DNA of 64,000 nt from an uncultured Algibacter sp. GTDB lineage: Bacteria; Bacteroidota; Bacteroidia; Flavobacteriales; Flavobacteriaceae. A program made the translations under genes and the position numbers. The stretch's first letter is position 1, and each line of letters starts with the position of its first letter. Below, in pieces: positions 33,274 to 42,342 of this stretch. The notes under the pieces were generated by a model. It worked only from the letters and a program-made list of their open reading frames with translations. It was not told the origin of the DNA and did not search any database. Location: assembly GCA_947499935.1 (NCBI GenBank), contig CANMQH010000005.1:1-64000 (forward strand), read 5' to 3'.

Positions 33274-34815
33274 TTACATTTTCATTAACCAAGAACGTAC
33301 ATCAACGTCTTGCTTAATAATCGCTCTTAAATCTTCAATTTTAACACGCTCTTGCTTCATAGAATCTCTATGGCGAATGGTTACCGTATTATCATCTTTA
33401 GTATCATGATCTACAGTTATACAAAATGGTGTGCCATTGGCATCTTGTCTTCTGTAACGTCTTCCTACAGCATCTTTTTCATCATATATAACATTAAAAT
33501 CCCATTTTAAATCTTCTAGGATTTGTTTTGCTATTTCAGGTAAACCATCTTTTTTAACCAATGGTAAAATAGCTGCTTTTACAGGAGCTAAAACCGATGG
33601 TAATCTTAAAACGGTTCGTGTTTTCCCATCTTCTAATTCTTCTTCTTGTAATGCGTTAGAAAAAACAGCTAAAAACATACGGTCTAACCCAATAGAGGTT
33701 TCTAAAACATAAGGTGTATAACTGGCATTGTCTTCGTGATCAAAATATTGTAGTTTTTTGCCAGAGTGTTCTTCGTGTGCTTTTAAATCAAAATCGGTTC
33801 TAGAATGAATCCCTTCTAATTCTTTAAATCCGAATGGAAATTTAAATTCAATATCGGCAGCAGCATCAGCATAATGTGCTAATTTCTCATGATCATGTAA
33901 ACGATAGTTATCAGCGCCCATACCTAAAGACAAATGCCATTTCATTCGGTGCGCCTTCCAATGCTCGTACCATTCTTTTTGAGTTCCTGGCTTTATAAAA
34001 AATTGCATTTCCATTTGCTCAAACTCACGCATTCTAAAAATAAATTGTCTAGCAACAATTTCATTCCTAAAGGCTTTACCCGTTTGAGCGATTCCAAACG
34101 GAATTTTCATTCTACCCGTTTTCTGAACATTTAAAAAATTCACAAAAATACCTTGTGCCGTTTCTGGACGCAGATACAAATCCATAGCACTCTCTGCAGA
34201 TGCTCCTAATTTTGTACCAAACATGAGGTTAAATTGTTTAACATCGGTCCAGTTTTTACTTCCTGTTAGTGGGTCTGCAATCTCTAATTCTTCAATCAAG
34301 GCTTTTACATCGGCTAAATCTTCTTTTTCTAAAGATTTTGCCATCCGCGAAAGCGTTGTATTTATTTTTTCTTGGTAACCAACGACTCTACCGTTGGTAG
34401 ACACAAACTCTTCTTTATTAAAAGAATCTCCAAAACGTTTCTTTGCTTTGGCAACTTCTTTATCAATTTTTGCTTCAATTTTTGCGCAATAATCTTCAAT
34501 TAAAACATCGGCTCTGTAACGCTTTTTAGAATCTTTGTTATCAATTAATGGGTCGTTAAACGCATCAACGTGTCCAGAAGCTTTCCATGTGGTTGGATGC
34601 ATAAAAATTGCGGCATCAATACCTACAATATTTTCGTTCATCTGTACCATGGCTTTCCACCAATAGTCCCTTATATTTTTCTTTAATTCTGCACCGTTTT
34701 GCGCATAGTCATAAACAGCACTTAAGCCGTCATAAATTTCGCTACTCTGAAACACATATCCATACTCTTTAGCATGCGATACTACCTTCTTAAATTGATC
34801 ATCTTGATTTGCCAT
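33274..34815 (-). CDS. glyS: glycine--tRNA ligase (homodimeric type)
   Basis: 513 aa from ATG 34815 (MANQDDQFKKVVSHAKEYGYVF). An upstream ATG at 34905 would add 30 Phe-rich residues and is rejected. Class II motifs are visible: motif 1 near residue 180-215, motif 2 with FRNEIVARQFIFRMREFEQME near 243-263, and motif 3 with ETSIGLDRMFLAV near 378-390. It joins glycine to tRNA(Gly). This is the alpha2 form, not the alpha2beta2 glyQS form. Confidence 0.95.
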   Translation of the reverse strand: MANQDDQFKKVVSHAKEYGYVFQSSEIYDGLSAVYDYAQNGAELKKNIRDYWWKAMVQMNENIVGIDAAIFMHPTTWKASGHVDAFNDPLIDNKDSKKRYRADVLIEDYCAKIEAKIDKEVAKAKKRFGDSFNKEEFVSTNGRVVGYQEKINTTLSRMAKSLEKEDLADVKALIEELEIADPLTGSKNWTDVKQFNLMFGTKLGASAESAMDLYLRPETAQGIFVNFLNVQKTGRMKIPFGIAQTGKAFRNEIVARQFIFRMREFEQMEMQFFIKPGTQKEWYEHWKAHRMKWHLSLGMGADNYRLHDHEKLAHYADAAADIEFKFPFGFKELEGIHSRTDFDLKAHEEHSGKKLQYFDHEDNASYTPYVLETSIGLDRMFLAVFSNALQEEELEDGKTRTVLRLPSVLAPVKAAILPLVKKDGLPEIAKQILEDLKWDFNVIYDEKDAVGRRYRRQDANGTPFCITVDHDTKDDNTVTIRHRDSMKQERVKIEDLRAIIKQDVDVRSWLMKM

Positions 34816-34974
34816 AGGTGCAAAAATAAAAAACCGCTTTAAACTAGCATCTAGTTTGTTAAAAAATAAGTGAATAAGCTGTATTTTTATAGGTTTAAAA
34901 CCCACATCTTTTTAAACGAATACCATTATAGCAGTCTTTTTACTATATTTATAGTTCTACACTAATGGTTATCT

Positions 34975-37062
34975 ATGATAAAGAAAACAACCTACATCGT
35001 CACTTCTGTTTTACTGGCTCTGTTGGTTTATTTTATATTTAGTTATTTACAATATTCTCAAAAACGAGAAGATTTAGCAATAACTAAAGGCGACAAAGTC
35101 ACTAAAGCTTTAAAAAATGATGTAGCCTCTATTTTAGAAAAAGTTATGGTGTCTGGGCGTGAAATCGCTACCATAATGGAAACACAAACCTTAACTTCTG
35201 ATGCTATTAACCTATTACTTAAAGAGCGTTCTATAGCTATTAATGAAATTTTAGGAATAACCGTAGCTTTTGAACCAAACCAATATAATGACCAGCATTT
35301 ATATGCACCATATTATGATAAGAAAGCAGATTCTATATTTCAACTAGAAAAATTTTATGATTATACAGATGCCACTTTAGAAACTACAACTTGGTATGTT
35401 AAAATTCGTGATGGTGGCGAGCAATGGGTTGAACCTTATTTTGGACAAGTCGTGCAAGCGTTGATAACAGATTATGGTATTCCATTTTATAATCCAGATG
35501 GAAGTATGAAAGGTATGGTTTCTATGACCATATCTTTAAAAGGCTTTACCGAGTTAATACACTCGCTTAGTTTAGGCAAAACAGGTTTTGGTTTTGTAAC
35601 TTCTAAAAAGGGAACTGTTTTAGCACATCCTGTTAGTGCCTATGCAGGATTAAAAACATTACAGCAATTACAAACCGAGCAAATCCATCCAGAACTCCGT
35701 AAAGCTTACAGCAATATATTAAAAGGAGAAACGGGTTTTGTTTCCTTTAATATTGAAGAAAAAAAGCAAAAAACACGTTTTTATTACGATATAGTTCCTG
35801 CCTCACAATGGGGTATTGGGGTTTTATTTTTTGACGATGATTTATTGGGTGCAGATAGAGAAACAAAACAAAGACTTATTCAAATTGCTATTACTGGTAG
35901 TTTGGTATTGTTCTGCTTTTTAGGGCTTTATTTTAATCGTGATTATTTATCTACTCAAGAGGTTTGGATCTTAAGTTTATTTGGTAGTTTTATTTTACTT
36001 GCCAATGTATTTTATATCGGTTATTTAGAGCATATCTCAAAAGACCACAACACCATAACCGAGAGTCCTCCCGTTATAGACAATACAACGCTAAGTTCTA
36101 TAATTAATGCCGAAAATTTAAAAGCCAAAAAAAACAACGCTGCAAATCCTATAGTTATTCCTACGGGTGTATATATTGATGAACTCGGTTTTATGGATAG
36201 CTATAATGTAAATATTAGTGGAAGCGTTTGGCAAAAATACCCAAAAACCATTTTAGATGATATTACCGTAGGATTTCAATTTCCGCAAGCATCACCATTT
36301 GCTGAATCGGTTTATATTGAAGAAATATTTAGAGAAGAAACCAATAAGCATGTTTTAATAAGCTATAACTTTAGACTTACAGCTAAGCTCAATTTTGTAT
36401 ACCGTAAATATCCTTTTGATAAGCGTAATCTAAATTTAGAAATTAGACCGCTTAACCATAACGACAATCTCTTTTTTACTCCAGATTTAGACAGTTACAA
36501 AGTAACCAACCCATCGCAAAAAAGTGGTTTAAGTTCTAATATTTCTTTAAGTGGAAACCGAATACTAGAAAGTTATTTTAGTTACCAATATCTTGATTAC
36601 GGCACTACGTTTGGGCTTAAAAATAACACTCATGTTTCTAAAGTTCCAGAATTGTATTTTAACATCAACATGAAACGTGTATTAATCAATGCTTTTGTAA
36701 CTTACCTCATCCCCATATTTGTTACGTTAATCATGATGTTTATCATGGTGTACGCCTCTAATAAATCTCACGAATTAATAAGTGATAGCGGGATTGTACA
36801 AGGCATGACAGCTTTCTTTTTTGTATTGGTCTTCTCGCATATAGATTTGCGAAAAAACATAGAAACCACCGAGTTAATCTACATGGAGTATTTCTATTTT
36901 ATAACCTACATTATGATTGTTTTATCAACCCATAACCTCATTATGTATACTAGACCTAATACATCTATTTTTGATTATAAAAACAACCTTGTAGTCAAAG
37001 CTATTTTCTGGCCTACCTTTTTAATTTTAGTATTAACAGTAAGCTTGTTTTTATTTTATTAA
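34975..37062 (+). CDS. dCache sensor fused to a pentameric ligand-gated ion channel-like protein
   Basis: 695 aa membrane protein. TM1 is near 7-25. Residues 30-295 form a periplasmic double Cache (PDC-like) sensor (ITVAFEPNQY, WVEPYFGQ, GIPFYNPDGSMKGMVSMTISL, GFGFVTSKKGTVLAHP). TM2 and TM3 (301-320 and 329-350) make a hairpin. Residues 370-560 resemble the extracellular ligand-binding domain of Cys-loop channels: NISGSVW near 413-419, then FVYRKYPFDKRNLNLEI (474-490), the Pro-loop pattern of GLIC and relatives. Four helices follow (about 569-594, 603-621, 634-658, 673-695), with the M2-M3 loop HIDLRKNIETTELIYMEY. This gives seven helices with both sensor domains outside and the C-terminus outside, as in pLGICs. 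No cysteine pair is present in the loop, as in prokaryotic members. Channel function is inferred from the fold pattern. The gene stands alone. Confidence 0.68.
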   Translation: MIKKTTYIVTSVLLALLVYFIFSYLQYSQKREDLAITKGDKVTKALKNDVASILEKVMVSGREIATIMETQTLTSDAINLLLKERSIAINEILGITVAFEPNQYNDQHLYAPYYDKKADSIFQLEKFYDYTDATLETTTWYVKIRDGGEQWVEPYFGQVVQALITDYGIPFYNPDGSMKGMVSMTISLKGFTELIHSLSLGKTGFGFVTSKKGTVLAHPVSAYAGLKTLQQLQTEQIHPELRKAYSNILKGETGFVSFNIEEKKQKTRFYYDIVPASQWGIGVLFFDDDLLGADRETKQRLIQIAITGSLVLFCFLGLYFNRDYLSTQEVWILSLFGSFILLANVFYIGYLEHISKDHNTITESPPVIDNTTLSSIINAENLKAKKNNAANPIVIPTGVYIDELGFMDSYNVNISGSVWQKYPKTILDDITVGFQFPQASPFAESVYIEEIFREETNKHVLISYNFRLTAKLNFVYRKYPFDKRNLNLEIRPLNHNDNLFFTPDLDSYKVTNPSQKSGLSSNISLSGNRILESYFSYQYLDYGTTFGLKNNTHVSKVPELYFNINMKRVLINAFVTYLIPIFVTLIMMFIMVYASNKSHELISDSGIVQGMTAFFFVLVFSHIDLRKNIETTELIYMEYFYFITYIMIVLSTHNLIMYTRPNTSIFDYKNNLVVKAIFWPTFLILVLTVSLFLFY

Positions 37063-37090
37063 CTGGAAATAGTTAAAATAACTTTATACA

Positions 37091-37125
37091 TTAAAATGGG
37101 CAATCTAAAAAACCGCCCATTTTAA
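37091..37125. terminator. hairpin between the receptor gene and ssb
   Basis: TTAAAATGGGC (37091-37101) and GCCCATTTTAA (37115-37125) form a perfect 11-bp stem with a 13-nt loop between two convergent genes. T-tracts are short, so it may be a weak bidirectional terminator. Confidence 0.6.
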
Positions 37126-37135
37126 TGTGTTTTAT

Positions 37136-37468
37136 TTATTTTCCAAGCATAAGGAGCTCGCTACAAACAACTTCTGTCATATACCGCTTTATACCATCTT
37201 TATCCTCCCAAGAACGTGTGGTTAGTTTTCCTTCTATAGCAATTTCCTTGCCTTTGGTTACATACTTCTCAATAATTTGAGCCGTTTTCCCCCAGGCAAC
37301 AATATTATGCCATTGCGTATCTGTTATTTTTTCACCTTTGTTATTGGTATAACTCTCATTAGTAGCCATATTAAATTTTGCTAGAGTTTTTCCTGATTCT
37401 AGATTAACAATTTCTGGGTCATTTCCTAAATTACCAATCAACTGTACTTTGTTTTTAAGTGTGTTCAT
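37136..37468 (-). CDS. ssb: single-stranded DNA-binding protein, short form
   Basis: 110 aa from the ATG at 37468 (MNTLKNKVQLIGNLGNDPEI). Another ATG at 37540 would add 24 odd residues and is rejected. The OB fold is complete (LAKFNMATNESY, DTQWHNIVAWGKTAQIIEKYV, KGKEIAIEGKLTTRSWEDKDG). It ends at SELLMLGK and lacks the acidic C-terminal tip (DDxxPF) that E. coli SSB uses to recruit partners. In Bacteroidota such short SSBs occur beside a longer one, so this may be an accessory paralogue. Confidence 0.9.
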   Translation of the reverse strand: MNTLKNKVQLIGNLGNDPEIVNLESGKTLAKFNMATNESYTNNKGEKITDTQWHNIVAWGKTAQIIEKYVTKGKEIAIEGKLTTRSWEDKDGIKRYMTEVVCSELLMLGK

Positions 37469-37883
37469 AAATTTAATTTTTAATGTTAAACAGTTAATAC
37501 TATCGCCTTTTATATTGCGACAGTGCAAAGGTGCAATCACTTAAAAACTTTATTCGGTTGTTACGTATTTAATGTCGATTGTAAACGTTTGTAGTCGATT
37601 GTTATTGAATAATGATTTGTATTTATGACTAACTATATACAAAAAATCTAGCCTAGAACAGCTATTTTTTTTGAGTGTGAAGTTCTTTAATTCATTTTTT
37701 ATATTTCCCACTAATAGCCTAATTTATCTGCTACGTCTTTCCTATATTTACTTAGGGCAACAAACTTTGAGACTGCGCACAAAATCATTGATTAAATTTG
37801 ATTTCTCAAGATTTGAAATACTTTGTAAATTCAAAACGCTAAAAAATAGATTTAAGCACACAACGTTAGTATTAATAAGAGCC
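37469..37883. other. 415-bp intergenic region between ssb and the PD40 lipoprotein gene
   Basis: The two flanking genes diverge from this region, so both promoters lie here. On the minus strand CACCTTTG lies near 37530, one base off the -7 consensus, and could serve ssb. The right end has AACGTTAGTATTAAT at 37862-37876. No coding frame beyond short chance ORFs was seen. A longer in-frame extension of the PD40 gene exists to 37671 but lacks a signal peptide at its start. Confidence 0.5.
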
Positions 37884-38789
37884 ATGAATAAACTTAAAAC
37901 GATATTACTATGTACTCTTGGGTTTTTGAGTTGTAAAAAAGAAATCCAAAATACTAAAGCGGAGTTTTTGACAGAAAAACCCCCAAGCGATATACCAATT
38001 GTGTTTAAGCATGATATAATTCCAGAAAACAAGATAATCCATAAAGGAACCTTTAGTCCTAACTTACAAGAATACTACTATACAATTTCCGATAAAAATT
38101 TTGAGAAATTTGAAGTTTTTTCAATAAATAAAATTAATGGGATTTGGTCTAAACCAAAAAAGGCATTCTTTAACAGTGAATATAACGAACACGGAATGAG
38201 TTTTTCTCCAAACGGAAACACTCTTTATTTCAGTTCTACCAGACCTGTTAATATTAATGGAGTTGCTCCTACTTGGCATATATGGAAGTCGAACAAAATT
38301 AATGGAAAATGGGACAAACCAGTTTTTATAGACATTCCTAATTTGAGAAATAAATTAGTTTCTCATCCTACTATTACTAATTCTGGAACATTATATTTTC
38401 ATTCGAGTAATTTAGATTATAGTGAAATGGATATTTTTCAATCAAAACAAACAAACGGTAAGTTTGCAAATGCAGAAAAAACTTCTATTGTAATAAATTC
38501 AAAAACAGGAAAATGTACACCATATGTTTCACCAAAAGGTGATTACTTAATTTTTGCTTCCATTAATAAACAACTTGATTTGATGATTAGTTTTAGTGAT
38601 GGAATTGGCGGGTGGATTGGCACAAAAAAATTAAATGATAAAATAAATAATTTGGGACAAGGCAATCCATATGTAACACCTGATAACAAATTTCTTTTTT
38701 TTACAACTGGAGAGCATCTTGAAAAGAATTGGAAAGTGAAATGGGTAAATATAGAATCCCAAATAATTAATACTAACGCGTATAATTAA
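37884..38789 (+). CDS. PD40 (WD40-like) beta-propeller lipoprotein
   Basis: 301 aa, started at the ATG at 37884 because it gives a lipoprotein signal (NKLKTILLCTLGFLSC, Cys near 17). At least four PD40-like units are visible, with motifs FSPNLQEYYYTISD, FSPNGNTLYFSSTRP, SGTLYFHSS, VSPKGDYLIFAS and VTPDNKFLFFTTG. Such propellers occur in TolB-like and Omp-associated proteins and bind protein or carbohydrate partners. The role here is unknown. The flanks carry similar short sequences (near 37862 and 38774), so it may be a cassette gene. Confidence 0.75.
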   Translation: MNKLKTILLCTLGFLSCKKEIQNTKAEFLTEKPPSDIPIVFKHDIIPENKIIHKGTFSPNLQEYYYTISDKNFEKFEVFSINKINGIWSKPKKAFFNSEYNEHGMSFSPNGNTLYFSSTRPVNINGVAPTWHIWKSNKINGKWDKPVFIDIPNLRNKLVSHPTITNSGTLYFHSSNLDYSEMDIFQSKQTNGKFANAEKTSIVINSKTGKCTPYVSPKGDYLIFASINKQLDLMISFSDGIGGWIGTKKLNDKINNLGQGNPYVTPDNKFLFFTTGEHLEKNWKVKWVNIESQIINTNAYN

Positions 38790-38946
38790 TGTTTAGAAAA
38801 TACTTAAAATGTGGTCTGTCTAATTCTTTATAAGGCGTTCTTTTTTTATATTACTGATAAACAAGCTCTAAAAGAACTTTTAAAAATGTCAATATATTCT
38901 AGAAATCAAAAAAACTAATCCAAAAATCTCTGAACAAATTCCGATA

Positions 38947-39546
38947 ATGAGGAGTAAAGCCGTAAAAGAATTTTTCAACCTAAGACATCGCATTAAAGAT
39001 ACTAGTTTGCAAGATGCTGTAAAAATATTGTTTTTAATATTTATCACTTATGCAGTAATAGATGTCTTCTGGAAAATAACCACGCACAGCCAATATGATA
39101 TGCAAAGATTAGCCAAAGATATTCAAGAATATTTTCCAGATTCTAGACTTACATTTCAAAACATAAAAGTAGTAGATAATGACCTTAAAGTTTCCCATGG
39201 ACATCGTGGAGGTACTACAATATATCAAGACACTACATACTTATACATACGCCATGGATGTTTACAAGAAGAACCAAATTTTCTTGTTGTACTTTTTCTT
39301 CTTCCTCTTGTTATCATCTTTTCGGTTTTTACCATAGACAAACCAGACATTAAGTTAAAAGACATTCCTAAAATAGATCCTTTTGTTAAAGGGGTTCTTT
39401 TAATAGCTTTATTTATAATACTGTTTTTGGTAACCGTTTTACCCGATAATAAATACTATTTTAATAAACATAAAAACCCTAAAGCGTTCACTTTTGAAGT
39501 TGAAGCCAACCGTAAAGACATAAATATTAATGACTACAGAAAATAA
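38947..39546 (+). CDS. membrane protein of unknown function
   Basis: 199 aa with three hydrophobic segments (near 27-44, 117-134 and 150-166) and a soluble loop of about 70 residues between the first two (RLAKDIQEYFPDSRLTFQNIKVVDNDL). I do not recognise a family. Its end overlaps the next gene by 17 bp in another frame, so the pair is probably cotranscribed and the products may act together. Confidence 0.55.
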   Translation: MRSKAVKEFFNLRHRIKDTSLQDAVKILFLIFITYAVIDVFWKITTHSQYDMQRLAKDIQEYFPDSRLTFQNIKVVDNDLKVSHGHRGGTTIYQDTTYLYIRHGCLQEEPNFLVVLFLLPLVIIFSVFTIDKPDIKLKDIPKIDPFVKGVLLIALFIILFLVTVLPDNKYYFNKHKNPKAFTFEVEANRKDININDYRK

Positions 39547-40117
39547 AAAAGACCCTGCGCATATCTTTACGCTTTATGAGGAATTAGGTATCTCCAATGT
39601 ATCAAATCACGTTATTGTTTTTGATCATTCTTACCAAAGAGAGAAAAATGCAAAAATGTATTATTCGTTATTAATCGGGTTACCATTTTTAATGACAATA
39701 TTAAGCTATAACACACAAGACTTTATTGCTTTTTTAGGAACTATATTATTTACGGTTGGGGTTTTTATTTACTCAAAAAACAAATATAATATTTGGTATA
39801 AAAAAATAAGTTTTAATAACGTAAAAGGTACAATTACATACAAACGTCATTTTCCAAAAAAGAACCTTGTGTTTAAATATGATACTATGCATATTTCATC
39901 AAAAACGCATTGTATAAAAAATAGCTGTTCACTATATTTTTACATATCTAAAAAAGGGCAACGTACAAAAAAAGAGAAAAAACATGCCCTATTTACTGGG
40001 TACATCTATGCTACAGATAATGACAAAGAATTATTTGTAAAGTTTCTTAATAAGTTCATGGAAGAAGGTACGCTACCTAAAGATTTAAAATTATTTAATA
40101 AAGCTAAAATTATTTAG
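39530..40117 (+). CDS. membrane protein of unknown function
   Basis: 195 aa. Two membrane segments (about 46-61 and 66-83) split an N-terminal cytosolic part (TTENKKDPAHIFTLYEELG) from a basic C-terminal domain with YKRHFPKKNLVFKYDTMHISS and KKGQRTKKEKKH. No family was recognised. The N-terminal helix of about 45 residues may contact a partner. It overlaps the preceding gene by 17 bp. Confidence 0.55.
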   Translation: MTTENKKDPAHIFTLYEELGISNVSNHVIVFDHSYQREKNAKMYYSLLIGLPFLMTILSYNTQDFIAFLGTILFTVGVFIYSKNKYNIWYKKISFNNVKGTITYKRHFPKKNLVFKYDTMHISSKTHCIKNSCSLYFYISKKGQRTKKEKKHALFTGYIYATDNDKELFVKFLNKFMEEGTLPKDLKLFNKAKII

Positions 40118-40293
40118 GTTTTATCAAAAACAACTTCAATTTCGATGAATTTAAAACAAAAAAACACACTATACTTGCCCTTAGTTCTAATTATTTTCAT
40201 ATTGAAAATGTCGATTTTCTAAAAAAACATACCTTAATTACAATATCTAGCAAATTTTTATTTAGATTTAAAAATTAAGATATTATATAAAAT

Positions 40294-41436
40294 ATGACTG
40301 AAAGCAAAAGATTAAAAATTGGAGACGGTAAAATTAGTGGATATATATCTATCTTTTTAGCTATTATTTCTTTAGGAGCCACCGTATGTGCTTATTTTCC
40401 AGAATATTTAACCACAGCAGACTTTCGGGAACTTTATAAACCCAATTATATAAAATGGACCTTCTTGATTGTACTTGTTTTATCTTTTGGATTTGCTTTA
40501 GTTAGCTTTATTTTAAGTAAAAAAACAAAACTGGGTTTTTATGCCATATTAATAATTGCTAGTGCCATTTTTCTAGCCTCTGGATTACCTAATTATGAGT
40601 ATCAAGAAATAAGCTCAAAATCGTTTACTATTGGTATGGATTGGCTTTTGTTAGACTTATTAATTTCGGCATTTATATTTGTACCCATTGAGTTATTTTT
40701 GCCAAAACGTTTAAACCAGACCAAGTTTCATGATGAGTGGCGTACAGATTTGGTTTATTTCATTATAAGTCACTTGCTTATTCAGGTAACAGGTATATTA
40801 GTACAACTGCCAGCAGTTATGGCGTTTTCAAATATTGGTCTATCTGGTTTTCAAGAATCGATTCAAGGTATATGGTTTGTACCTCAACTATTTTTAGCCT
40901 TATTTGTTTCAGATTTATTTCAATGGACTGGGCATTACTTTTTTCATAAAATTCCATATTTATGGCGTTTTCATTCCGTACATCATTCAACAAAAGATAT
41001 CGATTGGTTGGCTGGTTCTAGAACACATTTTGTAGATTTAATCGTGGTACGTTCAGTATCCTTTTTACCCTTATATGTATTTGGTTTTAGCACCGCTGTA
41101 TTTACAACCTATATTGTTATAGTCTCTATTCAAGCTGTATTAGCACATGCCAATACGCGTATAAATTTTGGGTTTTTAAAGTATGTATTTGTTACACCAC
41201 AGTATCACCATTGGCACCACTCTGCAGACCCAAAGGCTTACGATAAAAATTTTGCTATTCATTTTCCTTTTATAGACATGATATTTGGCACCTATTACCC
41301 TATGGGTAAAACTTGGCCAGAGAGTACTGGTCTTGGCGATGTTAAATTTCCAAAAGGTTTTACACGTCAATTTATATTTCCTTTTACTAAAAATCCAGCT
41401 GATGATAATGCCGTAAAAGATCCTAGCGAACGATAA
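40294..41436 (+). CDS. sterol desaturase/fatty acid hydroxylase family protein
   Basis: 380 aa integral membrane di-iron enzyme. At least six hydrophobic segments are present. The histidine clusters are HYFFH near 211, RFHSVHH near 225, and QYHHWHHSAD near 305, with HANTR near 287, which is the FA_hydroxylase pattern. The family adds hydroxyl groups to lipids, carotenoids or sterols; the substrate here is unknown. It is followed 17 nt later by the GNAT gene on the same strand. Confidence 0.87.
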   Translation: MTESKRLKIGDGKISGYISIFLAIISLGATVCAYFPEYLTTADFRELYKPNYIKWTFLIVLVLSFGFALVSFILSKKTKLGFYAILIIASAIFLASGLPNYEYQEISSKSFTIGMDWLLLDLLISAFIFVPIELFLPKRLNQTKFHDEWRTDLVYFIISHLLIQVTGILVQLPAVMAFSNIGLSGFQESIQGIWFVPQLFLALFVSDLFQWTGHYFFHKIPYLWRFHSVHHSTKDIDWLAGSRTHFVDLIVVRSVSFLPLYVFGFSTAVFTTYIVIVSIQAVLAHANTRINFGFLKYVFVTPQYHHWHHSADPKAYDKNFAIHFPFIDMIFGTYYPMGKTWPESTGLGDVKFPKGFTRQFIFPFTKNPADDNAVKDPSER

Positions 41437-41453
41437 TTTAGAAACTAAACATT

Positions 41454-41984
41454 ATGCCTTTTCATATAGAAACAGAACGACTTATTTTAAGAGCATTAAG
41501 ACTTAGTGATTTAAATGGCATGTACGAACTAGACGCTAATCCCAATGTTCATAAATACTTAGGCAACAAGCCCATTAAAACAAAAGCTGAAGCTAAAAAA
41601 ATATTAGAAAGTGTTCTCCAACAATACAAAGACCGAGGTATTGGTAGATTTGCTGTTGTAGAAAAAGCATCTGGAGCATTTGTAGGTTGGTCTGGTATTA
41701 GGCTAAATACCGAATACAACATGAACGGATTTACTAGATATTACGATGTGGGTTACCGCCTTATTGAACGTTTTTGGGGAAAAGGCTACGCCACAGAGTC
41801 TGGTAGGGCATCTGTAAAATATGCTTTTGATACTATGAAGTTACCAGAGTTATATGCAACAACACATGTAGATAATGAGGCATCTCACAAAGCACTTCTT
41901 AAAATAGGCCTACATTATGTTGAAAATTTTTATTTTGAACATGAAAAAATGGATTTACGTTGGTATAAAATCGAAAACATTTAA
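41454..41984 (+). CDS. GNAT family N-acetyltransferase (RimJ/RimL type)
   Basis: 176 aa. The pattern TERLILRALRLSDLNGMYEL at the start, then GRFAVVEKASGAFVGWSGIRL, VGYRLIERFWGKGYATE and ATTHVDNEASHKALLKIGLHYVE match RimJ/RimL-type acetyltransferases. The acetyl-CoA site is the GKGYATE loop (about 122-128). The acceptor is an amine, perhaps a protein N-terminus or a small molecule. It heads a run of short same-strand genes with a 3-nt gap to the next. Confidence 0.87.
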   Translation: MPFHIETERLILRALRLSDLNGMYELDANPNVHKYLGNKPIKTKAEAKKILESVLQQYKDRGIGRFAVVEKASGAFVGWSGIRLNTEYNMNGFTRYYDVGYRLIERFWGKGYATESGRASVKYAFDTMKLPELYATTHVDNEASHKALLKIGLHYVENFYFEHEKMDLRWYKIENI

Positions 41985-41987
41985 ATT

Positions 41988-42338
41988 ATGTCTAAAACAT
42001 GTCCAGAATGTGGTAATAAAATCGTTGGTAGAATCGATAAAAAGTTTTGTAGTGATGGTTGCCGAAACGGGTTTAATAATAGGGTAAATAAAGACAGTAA
42101 AAATTTAATACGCAATACCAATAATAGGCTTCGTAAAAACTATCGCATTTTAGAAACTCTAAATCCAAATCAAAAAACCAAAACATCTCGAGCCAAATTA
42201 ATAGAATCTGGATTTGACTTTAACTACTTTACCAGTATTTATACAACCAAAGTAGGCACTGTTTACTATTTTGTGTATGACCAAGGCTATTTGCCATTAG
42301 AAGGCGATTATTATGCACTTGTTAAAAGAGAAAGCTAA
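41988..42338 (+). CDS. small zinc-ribbon protein
   Basis: 116 aa. Four cysteines in two knuckles (C5 and C8 in CPECGN; C21 and C25 in FCSDGC) can bind one zinc. A basic, Asn-rich linker (NNRVNKDSKNLIRNTNNRLRKNYRIL) is followed by a beta-rich C-terminal part (SGFDFNYFTSIYTTKVGTVYYFVYDQGY). This suggests nucleic-acid or protein binding, but no function is known. It lies 3 nt after the GNAT gene and 4 nt before the BAM-like gene, so all are likely cotranscribed. Confidence 0.7.
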   Translation: MSKTCPECGNKIVGRIDKKFCSDGCRNGFNNRVNKDSKNLIRNTNNRLRKNYRILETLNPNQKTKTSRAKLIESGFDFNYFTSIYTTKVGTVYYFVYDQGYLPLEGDYYALVKRES

Positions 42339-42342
42339 ATTT

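Noticed and set aside
34816-34905. N-terminal extension of glyS to the ATG at 34905
   Set aside because: The added 30 residues are hydrophobic and unlike the family; ATG at 34815 gives the normal start.
37469-37540. Upstream ATG for ssb
   Set aside because: It adds 24 residues that no SSB has; the ATG at 37468 gives the standard OB-fold start.
37671-37883. Longer start of the PD40 lipoprotein
   Set aside because: The extension would bury the lipoprotein signal peptide in the middle of the protein.
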